Shown piece after piece: positions 1-5,802 of a DNA stretch of 7,647 nt; the stretch's first letter is position 1, and each line of letters begins with the position of its first letter. The notes under the pieces were generated by a model, which saw only the letters and a program-made list of their open reading frames with translations, was not told the DNA's origin and searched no databases. The DNA comes from an uncultured Treponema sp. (lineage in GTDB: Bacteria > Spirochaetota > Spirochaetia > Treponematales > Treponemataceae). Where the stretch lies: assembly GCF_938029485.1 (NCBI RefSeq), contig NZ_CALHGC010000219.1, positions 1 to 7,647 on the forward strand, given 5' to 3'. Position numbers and translations under genes: made by a program.

Positions 1-10
1 GAGGAATATT

Positions 11-283
11 ATGATTACTTCAAAAAAATTAACGGCTGAAAGATTGGAAGAAATAAAAAATTATCCTATATCGTATGATGAGGATAGTCCTAAATTAACA
101 AAGAAACAAATTGCAAGACTAAGACCGGCACATGAAGCATATTGGAATGTAACGCCGATAAAAAAAACAATTTCTATAAAAATAGATGCCGATATTCTTG
201 CAGTTCTTCAGTCTTTAGGCAAAGGCTATCAGACCAGAATAAACAGTATTTTAAGAAAAGCTATTACTACGGGTGATTATTAA
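11..283 (+). CDS. brnA: BrnA-type antitoxin (type II TA), toxin partner not in window
   Basis: This 90-residue protein resembles the BrnA antitoxin family. In that family BrnA binds the RNase-fold toxin BrnT and uses a C-terminal ribbon-helix-helix domain to repress its own operon. The family signature is visible at residues 54-84: a beta strand (ISIKID), a helix (DADILAVLQSLG), then GKGYQTRINSILR, the most conserved BrnA stretch. The N-terminal half (residues 1-50) is charged and probably contacts the toxin. The start is supported by GAGGA at 1-5, five bases before ATG. BrnT normally lies immediately upstream of BrnA, so the toxin gene should end just left of base 1. Nothing resembling BrnT follows on the right. 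The gene is AT-rich with many AAA, ATA and TTA codons, unlike guaA and the aminopeptidase, consistent with acquisition. The family call is confident; pairing with a toxin is inference. Confidence 0.8.
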   Translation: MITSKKLTAERLEEIKNYPISYDEDSPKLTKKQIARLRPAHEAYWNVTPIKKTISIKIDADILAVLQSLGKGYQTRINSILRKAITTGDY

Positions 284-364
284 TTTAACATTTATCCTCA
301 GCTTATGCCTTCCAATTGAAACGATAAAAAATAATAAAAATATATATGGTTGGGTTTTCGGCGG

Positions 365-685
365 TTATTTAACAGATAAATTAGAACCAGTGAAGCTTTG
401 CAGCCAATTATCAAGGAAGCGCATTTGCTTTTCCCTTTCTATCGGCATATCGGATAAAGCGTGCATGGCAAAAAACGCGCCAATACTGTTTGCTATAATC
501 ATCACGGATTTGCAGTCTTTAAAAACGGAATCAAAATACGGCGAAAATTCTTTTTTTGCTTCCCACGGTGATTTGGCCTTGTAATCGAAACCGATAACAT
601 CGGCGTCTGTAAAAAACGATTGATAATGCGATGCCTCTTTTGCGCTTCCCCCGTTTCCGTGTATGTATATGATCGAGCTTTTCAT
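365..685 (-). pseudogene. Alpha/beta-hydrolase remnant with in-frame internal deletion
   Basis: The 106-residue frame begins like a small alpha/beta-hydrolase: a beta strand, then the oxyanion-type motif YIHGNGGSAKEA (residues 7-18), then VIGFDY and SPWEAKKEF. A nucleophile elbow follows, IIANSIGAFFAMHALSD (about residues 63-79), with Ser in the NSIG turn. Full-length relatives known to me are about 200 residues. They continue with an FISPIVDMEKL-type strand, a cap, a catalytic Asp and a final His just before a QMRFLDNW-type end. Here ALSD runs almost directly into EKQMRFLDNWLQS, so the middle (very roughly 90-100 residues, including acid and His) appears deleted while the frame is kept. The product is probably not catalytic. 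The start has GAGG nine bases upstream and overlaps the stop of a small upstream ORF by ATGA, so it may still be translated as the last gene of the vapBC transcript. The family call is from memory of homologs. Confidence 0.65.
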
Positions 686-783
686 AATTCCGCCTCAAGT
701 TTTATTTGTACTGCATTCTCATAGTATAAATCCTGCGCAGTTTCTATTTTTTCTTTTCTCTTTCGGTGCCGGCGGTTCATCAT
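682..783 (-). CDS. Small ORF (33 aa) coupled to the hydrolase remnant, unknown function
   Basis: I do not recognise this short frame. It begins MMNRRHRKRKEK, continues through IETAQDLYYENAV and ends QIKLEAEL. The N-terminal third is strongly basic and the rest is an amphipathic, acidic and leucine-containing helix; there is no signal peptide or membrane segment. Its TGA stop (682-684) overlaps the ATG of the hydrolase remnant (683-685) as ATGA, a typical translational-coupling arrangement. It begins 31 bases after the vapC stop, so it would be the third gene of the vapBC transcript. Two adjacent ATGs (783 and 780) are possible starts, preceded by AAGGCGG. The frame stays open upstream to about 837, overlapping the vapC end, but no better start is seen there. 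It could be a genuine small protein, a leader controlling the hydrolase, or a decayed fragment. Confidence 0.45.
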   Translation of the reverse strand: MMNRRHRKRKEKIETAQDLYYENAVQIKLEAEL

Positions 784-791
784 ACACCGCC
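771..791 (-). promoter_or_regulatory. Hairpin enclosing the small-ORF start site, downstream of vapC
   Basis: GGCGGT (791-786 on the minus strand) pairs perfectly with ACCGCC (776-771) around a nine-base loop, GTATGATGA. The loop holds both candidate ATG codons of the small ORF, and the 5' arm contains the GGCGG that would serve as its ribosome-binding site. In minus-strand RNA there is no U tract after the stem, so an intrinsic terminator for vapBC is unlikely in that direction. On the plus strand the stem is followed by TTTT, so it could weakly terminate plus-strand transcription instead. Translational gating of the small ORF is inference. Confidence 0.45.
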
Positions 792-814
792 TTTTGCTTC
801 CTGCTGCTCTCTTA

Positions 815-1213
815 TTATCTTTTCCAGTTTTCCAATTTCAATAACGAAATATTTTTAAAATGCTTTGTATTATTGGTTACTAAAGTCAAACCATTGTAAA
901 TTGCCGTCGCTGCAATAAATAGATCCAAGTCTTCTATTCTCATTGCTTTGGAATACATGTTCGCTTTTATATCGGCAAATAGTTCCATAATACCGATATT
1001 CAACTCTTCGACAGGGTAAATTTCGCGAATACGATTCACTTTTAGCATATTCGTCCGTTCATTCTGCGAGCGTTTTGCACCGAATACAAGCTCTGCATAT
1101 GTAATCATCGAAATGGAAATAGGAATATTTTTGTTTTCCTCAAATTTTGCCAACACAGTCTTGTCGCCTCGCAGCGCGAATATTATGATGTCGGTATCAA
1201 TCAAATATGCCAT
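815..1213 (-). CDS. vapC: VapC-family PIN-domain ribonuclease toxin
   Basis: This 132-residue PIN-domain protein is the toxin of a type II TA pair. Such toxins are Mg/Mn-dependent endoribonucleases that cut tRNA or other RNA and are held inactive by the cognate antitoxin. The acidic active-site residues are all visible: Asp6 in the first strand (YLIDTDIII), Glu41 in the TYAELVFGA helix, Asp97 in EDLDLFIAATA, and TNN (113-115) before KHF at the fourth position. The length is normal for the family. The start is supported by GAGG (1220-1223) six bases upstream. The start overlaps the end of vapB by 17 bases, so translation is probably coupled, as expected when antitoxin is made first. The toxin looks intact and is expected to be active. 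The closest subgroup by eye is FitB-like. Confidence 0.9.
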   Translation of the reverse strand: MAYLIDTDIIIFALRGDKTVLAKFEENKNIPISISMITYAELVFGAKRSQNERTNMLKVNRIREIYPVEELNIGIMELFADIKANMYSKAMRIEDLDLFIAATAIYNGLTLVTNNTKHFKNISLLKLENWKR

Positions 1214-1475
1214 CTACAGCCTCGAATCTTGTTGAATTGACGCGGGAAGTTCTTATATCGTCAATAATTTCTTCTGCACTTCTTGTATCTTCCCATGCTC
1301 CTGAAAGTTTCAAAAATTCTTCTGTGGCATTTTTGTGTTTTACGGGAACGGAAGTAAAATAATTTTGCAAAATGGTAATAACTTGCTGACTGATTGAACG
1401 GTTATCACGTTTTGCGGCGAATTTCAATCTGTCGTATAAGCGGTCATCCATGTCGCGGACTTGTAACATTGCCAT
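1197..1475 (-). CDS. vapB: VapB/FitA-like ribbon-helix-helix antitoxin
   Basis: This 92-residue antitoxin neutralises the downstream PIN toxin and should autoregulate the operon by DNA binding. Residues 3-40 form an Arc/MetJ-type ribbon-helix-helix: strand MLQVRDMDD, helix RLYDRLKFAAKRD, then NRSISQQVITILQNYF. Residues 58-78 (SGAWEDTRSAEEIIDDIRTSR, with a residue of overlap into the tail) match the conserved FitA/VapB toxin-binding segment with its Trp, acidic cluster and terminal Arg. The first ATG is chosen because GGAGG (1482-1486) lies six bases upstream; the second ATG, at codon 3, would be 12 bases away. The C-terminal tail after Arg78 is encoded mostly in and just before the overlap with vapC and is probably not conserved. 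Confidence 0.88.
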   Translation of the reverse strand: MAMLQVRDMDDRLYDRLKFAAKRDNRSISQQVITILQNYFTSVPVKHKNATEEFLKLSGAWEDTRSAEEIIDDIRTSRVNSTRFEAVDGIFD

Positions 1476-1492
1476 ATTGAACCTCCACTCAT

Positions 1493-1521
1493 ACTATATA
1501 ATGGAATACATGAAAAATCAA
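1493..1521 (-). promoter_or_regulatory. Probable sigma-70 promoter of vapBC
   Basis: On the minus strand, TTGATT (1521-1516) is separated by 17 bases from TATAGT (1498-1493). Transcription would begin near 1486, leaving a leader of roughly 11 bases that starts at the GGAGG ribosome-binding site of vapB. No clear terminator separates the aminopeptidase stop (1553) from this promoter, so read-through from that operon is also possible. Confidence 0.45.
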
Positions 1522-1552
1522 TCAGATTTCATTATCTTACCTCTTAGCCCTC

Positions 1553-3310
1553 TTATAACACCTGTGTCCGCTCTTTTAAGAATGAACGGTGGACATCATC
1601 CAAATGGGGTTCCAGCGCAGTTCGAACCGCTTGATTATAATCATTTAGCCACGTGAGTTCTTCGGGAAGCAGCAGCTCCTTCACCACCGGTCGCGTGTCG
1701 ATCGGGCAGAGCGTCAGCGTTTCAAACTCCAAGAAAGTACCGTATTCCGTCGTTTTCCATTCCTTTGTCAGTGTAAGGCTTTCGATGCGGATACCGTGAC
1801 TTCCGGCGCAGTAAAAGCCGGGCTCGTTGGAGGTAATCATGCCCGCCTTCATCGGAGCGTCCGTATAGCGGAGCCCGATATTTTGCGGCCCTTCGTGAAC
1901 GGACAGCACATACCCGACTCCATGTCCGGTGCCGTGCTTATAGTCCTTCCCGTATTTTCGGAGCGGATTGCGGGCAAGGATATCGAGTTTATAGCCGGTG
2001 GTGTTTTCGGGGAACTTTGCTAAGGCGAGCTGGATATGCCCTTTGAGTACCAGCGTATAGTCCTCTTTTTCTTCCGCAGTGAGCGGGCCGAGCGGAATGG
2101 TACGGGTAATATCCGTTGTTCCGTCTTTGTATTGTCCGCCCGAGTCGAGCAACAAAAAGCCTTTGGGTTGCAAGGTAGCGGCAGTATCTTTTTTAGGCCC
2201 GTAGTGGATAATCGCGGCGTTTGCTCCGTACCCTGCAATCGTGGTAAAACTCGCCTCTATGAAGTCCGGCTGTTCGGCACGGAAGCGCAGCAGCTGTTCG
2301 GAAACATCCCATTCGGTAACGCCGCTATCGGCATGATCTTCCACCCATTTGAGGATTTTGACCATCGCGATGCCGTCTTTGAGGAACGCATTCCGGTAGT
2401 TTTTAATTTCGGTTTCGTTTTTCACCGCTTTCATCGAAGAGGTGATATTAAGGCCTTCTATGATATCCGCTTTAATCTTGTTGCGTAAGAAGATATTTGT
2501 CCGTGCGGGATCAAGGTAGACCGTACCCTGTAACTTTTCGGCATCGGCGAAAACCGCTTCGTAAGGCGCAACCGACACGCCTTCTTTTTCAAGCGCCGCC
2601 TTCACCTCATCCGTCATTTGCCGCGCGTCGATGTAAAGCCGTGCGCTCTGCATATCAACCAAGGCGTAGGCGGTAACAACCGGCGTACATTCAATATCGT
2701 TGCCGCGGATATTAAAGAGGTAACAAACATCCTCCAAAGCTCCGATAACCGTCGACTCCGCTTTCTTTTCCCGAAGCGTCGCGCGGACTTCTTTAATTTT
2801 TTCCGATGCGGATTTTCCCGTGTAGCGGACATCGAGTAAAAAGGCGGCGCTTAATACGGGCGCAGGCCGATCCGTCCACATCTCCCCGATGAGATCACGG
2901 TCGATAACAAACTTCATATCGGGAAGCGACGAGTTAAACTGTGCAAACGAATTAAGCGCCATCACTTTCCCGTCCATACCGATCGTACTTCCCGTAGGAA
3001 GTGCTTGCGCAAGATATTCAAATACGGTCGGTACATTCGGTTCTCCGCTCTTTTGCAAAAGGATACCGCTTCCCTTCAATTCTTTTTCAGCCTGTAAAAA
3101 ATACCGACCGTCAGTCCATAAAAAGGCCTTGTCTTTTGTAACCAATACGGCGCCCGCAGAGCCGGTAAAGCCGGAAATAAAGACGCGGGTCTTATCGTGT
3201 TCGGCAAGATATTCGCACTGATGCGGGTCGGCGGTTGGAATATAATACGCGTCGAAGCCGCATTCCGCCATTTTATTGCGTAATACGTTAATACGTTCAG
3301 CTATTGTCAT
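1553..3310 (-). CDS. pepP: Xaa-Pro aminopeptidase (aminopeptidase P, M24B, three-domain type)
   Basis: This 585-residue cytosolic metallopeptidase removes an N-terminal residue preceding proline. It has the long three-domain layout of eukaryotic-type aminopeptidase P. Two creatinase-like N-terminal domains occupy about 1-150 and 155-295, the first with TADPHQCEYLAEHD and TDGRYFLQAEKEL. A pita-bread catalytic domain follows from about 300. The dinuclear metal ligands are all present with the same spacing as in human XPNPEP1: Asp389, Asp400, His463, Glu496 and Glu510. The substrate-side histidines His369 (IIHY) and His472 (VHEGP) are also kept. AAGGAG stands seven bases before ATG and overlaps the stop region of the upstream lipoprotein gene, 12 bases away, so the two are one operon with likely translational coupling. 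In a proline-rich-peptide-using anaerobe this enzyme would act on imported peptides; that role is inference. The gene is intact. Confidence 0.93.
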   Translation of the reverse strand: MTIAERINVLRNKMAECGFDAYYIPTADPHQCEYLAEHDKTRVFISGFTGSAGAVLVTKDKAFLWTDGRYFLQAEKELKGSGILLQKSGEPNVPTVFEYLAQALPTGSTIGMDGKVMALNSFAQFNSSLPDMKFVIDRDLIGEMWTDRPAPVLSAAFLLDVRYTGKSASEKIKEVRATLREKKAESTVIGALEDVCYLFNIRGNDIECTPVVTAYALVDMQSARLYIDARQMTDEVKAALEKEGVSVAPYEAVFADAEKLQGTVYLDPARTNIFLRNKIKADIIEGLNITSSMKAVKNETEIKNYRNAFLKDGIAMVKILKWVEDHADSGVTEWDVSEQLLRFRAEQPDFIEASFTTIAGYGANAAIIHYGPKKDTAATLQPKGFLLLDSGGQYKDGTTDITRTIPLGPLTAEEKEDYTLVLKGHIQLALAKFPENTTGYKLDILARNPLRKYGKDYKHGTGHGVGYVLSVHEGPQNIGLRYTDAPMKAGMITSNEPGFYCAGSHGIRIESLTLTKEWKTTEYGTFLEFETLTLCPIDTRPVVKELLLPEELTWLNDYNQAVRTALEPHLDDVHRSFLKERTQVL

Positions 3311-3322
3311 AGTGATCTCCTT

Positions 3323-3940
3323 CTATAGCCCTGCGTACATACGGCGCAGCAGCTGGTCTATTTTATGCCCGTAAGCAGGATCCGATGCCCACGTTCCGGC
3401 AAGGTTGTAAATATACGGCGCCTTGCCTTTCGGGTTTATATATCGATAACGCGGATCTACGGCAGGAAGGTTGAGCGGTTCGGCGCTGGCGTATGCTTTT
3501 AGATGCTGAATATGCGCTCTGACTCCCGTTTGCTCATCGGGAAATGCCAACCCCGGATTTTCGGCATTGATTGCGCCGAGTCCGCAAAAATTGTTCATGT
3601 CTGCGGTTACTAATCCGCCGAACCGTAAAAAACCGGTTTCCAAACACATCTGCACAAAAGCGATATCGGCATTTATCCCTTCAACAGCGGATTCTTTCAC
3701 ATAATACGCTGCTAACCGTTCTATTTTTTCCTGATCGACTTCTCCCGTTTGCGTTACGGCAGTTTGCGTTAAAAAGAACGAAACGAGCTGTTCCTGTGTC
3801 ATGCGTCCGGTACCCATAATCGCTTTAGGAATGGACGGCGGAACCGACCTGCATGAAAAGCACAGCAATACTGCAAGCAGGGTAATAAGGAGAAAAGGAT
3901 GGTTAAAAAAACGCTTTATGCGAAAGGGTTTGGCATTCAT
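3323..3940 (-). CDS. Glucosaminidase-like lipoprotein (cell-wall hydrolase)
   Basis: The 205-residue protein begins with a basic, then hydrophobic signal segment (residues 7-29, FLLITLLAVLLCFS) ending at Cys30, a relaxed lipobox of the kind accepted in spirochaetes, so it is probably a membrane-anchored lipoprotein. From about residue 75 it matches the N-acetylglucosaminidase fold used by FlgJ/LytG-type muramidases. QMCLETGFLRFGG contains the likely catalytic Glu101. NNFCGLGA (116-123) and the C-terminal AGTWASDPAYGHKI (181-194) are the conserved core and end motifs. Expected action is peptidoglycan cleavage, for growth, remodelling or flagellar assembly. The start is the only ATG that includes the whole signal, but the nearest GGGAG is about 13 bases upstream, longer than usual. 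It heads the operon with the aminopeptidase; no functional link between the two is obvious. Confidence 0.82.
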   Translation of the reverse strand: MNAKPFRIKRFFNHPFLLITLLAVLLCFSCRSVPPSIPKAIMGTGRMTQEQLVSFFLTQTAVTQTGEVDQEKIERLAAYYVKESAVEGINADIAFVQMCLETGFLRFGGLVTADMNNFCGLGAINAENPGLAFPDEQTGVRAHIQHLKAYASAEPLNLPAVDPRYRYINPKGKAPYIYNLAGTWASDPAYGHKIDQLLRRMYAGL

Positions 3941-4064
3941 ACGGTTGGCATTACTCCCATTCGACAGCCTCTAACATATTTTGTTTAGGGGATATTCTCT
4001 GCCGTTTTTTGACATTGATAGTATTAATCCATGCTAATATGATTAATTAATGTCCAACTATCCT

Positions 4065-4093
4065 AGCATAGCAAATTTCACGCGGTTTTGCAA
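4065..4093 (-). promoter_or_regulatory. Candidate promoter for lipoprotein-pepP operon
   Basis: On the minus strand TTGCAA (4093-4088) is followed after 17 bases by TATGCT (4070-4065) preceded by TGC, an extended -10. It would give a leader of about 118 bases ahead of the lipoprotein gene. Its -35 lies inside the inverted repeat at 4087-4104, so a repressor bound there could act on this promoter. Matches are only four of six in each hexamer. Confidence 0.3.
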
Positions 4094-4104
4094 TTAGTTG
4101 CAAA
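4087..4104. repeat. Inverted repeat, possible operator
   Basis: TTTGCAA, four bases (TTAG), TTGCAAA: perfect seven-base arms. It lies about 42 bases upstream of the abiE -35 and overlaps a candidate minus-strand -35. AbiEi antitoxins studied elsewhere bind inverted repeats in their own promoter, so this is a candidate AbiEi operator; control of the divergent gene is the alternative. Confidence 0.4.
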
Positions 4105-4111
4105 GTTATAT

Positions 4112-4135
4112 TACACAGCAATGTTAATTTGTGTA
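4112..4135. repeat. Second inverted repeat upstream of the abiE promoter
   Basis: TACACA and TGTGTA are six-base arms around 12 unpaired bases, placed just before the abiE -35 at 4146. With the repeat at 4087-4104 it gives two dyads upstream of one promoter, the number reported for AbiEi autoregulation. The arms of the two dyads do not share an obvious sequence, which weakens the idea of one protein binding both. Confidence 0.3.
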
Positions 4136-4145
4136 CTAAAAATTG

Positions 4146-4174
4146 TTGATATTTGAGTTTTTGTATAGTATAAT
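4146..4174 (+). promoter_or_regulatory. Sigma-70 promoter of the abiE operon
   Basis: TTGATA (4146-4151), a 17-base spacer and a perfect TATAAT (4169-4174). Transcription would start near 4181 and give a leader of about 57 bases before the GTG start of abiEi. This is among the best promoter matches in the window. Confidence 0.7.
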
Positions 4175-4237
4175 CCTTTTGCGGACTATGAATCAGTTTT
4201 TTAGAAGTTTCCTTGTGATGTAGAGGTTGGTAAACAA

Positions 4238-4843
4238 GTGGATAAAAAAGAAGTCATAAAAAAAATCATAGAGAAGTCCGACGGTATTGCTAAGGCTTCT
4301 GATTTTGTTTCTGAGAGCCTTTCCCATTACGATGTTACATATTTATGCAAGAAAGGCTATATTGAACGCGTTAGGCATGGCTATTATCAGCTTTCGGAAC
4401 AAAAAGATATAAAAGAAGAACGAGTGCTTGCGGCACTTCTACCTGAAAGTATTGTCTGTGTGGAGTCAGCGCTGTTTTACTACAACTATAGCGACTTTAC
4501 ACCGAGGCAATGGTCGATTGCCGTTCCACGAACATTTTCACGTACAAAGTTAAAGATTGATTCTCTTGCTATAAAAACCTATTTTGTACAGCTTGCTCAT
4601 TTTGAAATCGGAAAAACAAGTGGAGATTTTGGCGGTATACAACTTGCTGTTTATGACCGTGAACGCACTATTTGTGACTGTTTTAAATATCGAACAAAAT
4701 TGGATAACGAAATGTTTAACAATGCCCTCAATGCATACGCTGCCGATGAAAAGAAAAATTTGAGTAATCTTTCAAGATATGCAAAAGAAATGCATGTCTA
4801 CAAAAGATTGATGGATGTAATGGAGGTGTTACTTAATGGCTGA
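4238..4843 (+). CDS. abiEi: AbiEi-family antitoxin and transcriptional regulator (type IV TA)
   Basis: This 201-residue protein is the antitoxin of an AbiE system, a TA pair first known from phage abortive infection. It does not need to bind the toxin stably and represses its operon through an N-terminal winged helix. Residues 1-55 form that domain: GIAKASDFVSESL, then DVTYLCKKGYIERVRHGYYQL, the family's recognition-helix and wing region. The C-terminal antitoxin domain includes ESALFYYNYSD (about 76-86), WSIAVPR (92-98) and the diagnostic VYDRERTICDCFKYR (138-152). The start is GTG; AGAGG (4222-4226) is 11 bases upstream and the frame is closed by TAG at 4202, with no ATG between. It overlaps the toxin gene by eight bases. 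Base composition is AT-richer than pepP or guaA, in keeping with a mobile defence gene. Confidence 0.87.
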   Translation: MDKKEVIKKIIEKSDGIAKASDFVSESLSHYDVTYLCKKGYIERVRHGYYQLSEQKDIKEERVLAALLPESIVCVESALFYYNYSDFTPRQWSIAVPRTFSRTKLKIDSLAIKTYFVQLAHFEIGKTSGDFGGIQLAVYDRERTICDCFKYRTKLDNEMFNNALNAYAADEKKNLSNLSRYAKEMHVYKRLMDVMEVLLNG

Positions 4844-5732
4844 TATTGCAGCTTCCGTTCTTGCACGGCTCAAAAACAAGGCTCTCGAAAGCGGAAGAAG
4901 TTATCAGCTGTGTCTCCAGCTCTTTTGCCAAGAGGAATTTCTGCGCCGTTTGGAAAAATCAAAATATGCCGAGAATCTCGTACTAAAGGGCGGTTTGTTT
5001 CTCTATTCTCTTACAGAGTTTGACAGCAGAGTTACGATGGATGTAGACTTTTTGCTTCGGAAAATACCTAATACGCTGGAACAGTTGAAATTTATTTTAG
5101 AGGAAATTATCGTTGTTTCTACAGATAATGATTTTGTAAGTTTTGAGATAAAAGATGTTGAACCGATTGCCGTTACCAAAAAATACTCAGGCATTGGAGC
5201 CTCAATTCTCGCTCGCATTAGAAATATTAAAATAAGATTTAGTGTTGATTTCGGTGTGGGGGATGTTATTGTTCCAAAACAGGAAAAGCGCAGCATTCCG
5301 ACCCAACTTCCTGATTTTGTATCGCCGACAGTAAATACCTACTCCATTGAAACCGTAGTGGCTGAAAAAATCGATGCCGTTCTGAGTCTGATGGAGTTTT
5401 CCAGCCGGATGAAAGACTATTATGATATTTATTATATTGCCAACAAGTTTGATTTTGACGGTCAGGTATTGTCAGAAGCTTTAAGGGAAACCTTTGCCAA
5501 TCGTAACCACCTCTTTACTGTTGAACAGTTTAAACAGGTAATGAATTTTGATAATGATGCAGCAATGCAGAAGAAGTGGGGCGCCTTTACGCGTAAGATT
5601 AACGTTAAAACGGATGATTATGGTACAGTGCTTAATACAATAAAAGTTTTCTTGGCAGCTCCGTTCCTGTCAGCTATCGAGAGTACGGAGTACACTAAGC
5701 AATGGTCGGCTTCTTCTTGTGAATGGATTTAA
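4836..5732 (+). CDS. abiEii: AbiEii-family nucleotidyltransferase toxin (type IV TA)
   Basis: The 298-residue protein is the toxin partner, a DNA polymerase-beta-like nucleotidyltransferase. Members of this family transfer nucleotides to RNA such as tRNA acceptor ends or otherwise stop growth. The family motifs are in order. LKGG (50-53) and SRVTMDVDFLL (64-74) carry the metal-binding Asp69 and Asp71. IRFSVDFG (133-140) carries a third Asp138. TVVAEKIDAVLSL (173-185) holds the conserved AEK, and RMKDYYDIYYI (191-201) the conserved DYYD. All residues expected for catalysis seem present, so it is probably active. ATG is preceded by GGAGG (4822-4826) nine bases away, inside the end of abiEi, and the genes overlap by eight bases. 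The last roughly 20 residues (after LSAIE) look unconserved. A strong hairpin ends the operon just downstream. Confidence 0.9.
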   Translation: MADIAASVLARLKNKALESGRSYQLCLQLFCQEEFLRRLEKSKYAENLVLKGGLFLYSLTEFDSRVTMDVDFLLRKIPNTLEQLKFILEEIIVVSTDNDFVSFEIKDVEPIAVTKKYSGIGASILARIRNIKIRFSVDFGVGDVIVPKQEKRSIPTQLPDFVSPTVNTYSIETVVAEKIDAVLSLMEFSSRMKDYYDIYYIANKFDFDGQVLSEALRETFANRNHLFTVEQFKQVMNFDNDAAMQKKWGAFTRKINVKTDDYGTVLNTIKVFLAAPFLSAIESTEYTKQWSASSCEWI

Positions 5733-5745
5733 CATAGGAGACTAT

Positions 5746-5790
5746 AAGACCCTTTAGCTGTGAGCTGTTGCCTCAGCTAAAAGGTCTTTT
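5746..5790 (+). terminator. Intrinsic terminator between convergent abiE and guaA
   Basis: AAGACC (5746-5751) pairs with GGTCTT (5783-5788), and after one C/A mismatch TTTAGCTG (5753-5760) pairs with CAGCTAAA (5774-5781). The stem is about 14 pairs with a 13-base loop. On the plus strand it ends in TCTTTT, fitting termination of abiEii, whose stop is 14 bases upstream. On the minus strand it is preceded by AAAAGACC but followed by GGTCTTATAG, a poor U tract, so termination of guaA (stop at 5803) is likely weaker. Confidence 0.75.
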
Positions 5791-5802
5791 CATACGCTTC
5801 TT

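Noticed and set aside
273..584. 103-codon plus-strand frame overlapping brnA and the hydrolase remnant
   Set aside because: It has no ribosome-binding site and is largely antisense to the hydrolase frame, whose motifs are clear.
1500..1552. Terminator after the aminopeptidase gene (ATGAAA ... TTTCAT dyad)
   Set aside because: The stem is AT-only apart from one pair per arm, the loop is long and no U tract follows; the region is better explained as the vapBC promoter.
2036..2488. 150-codon plus-strand frame inside the aminopeptidase gene
   Set aside because: Antisense shadow of an intact gene with all catalytic residues; no ribosome-binding site and no recognisable domain.
3951..4046. Minus-strand open frame ending NMLEAVEWE, with the same last 12 bases as the guaA 3' end (GAATGGGAGTAA)
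   Set aside because: Only about 31 codons, no upstream start codon except an internal ATG, and a 12-base match within a window this size is expected by chance. No sign of a guaA fragment beyond it.
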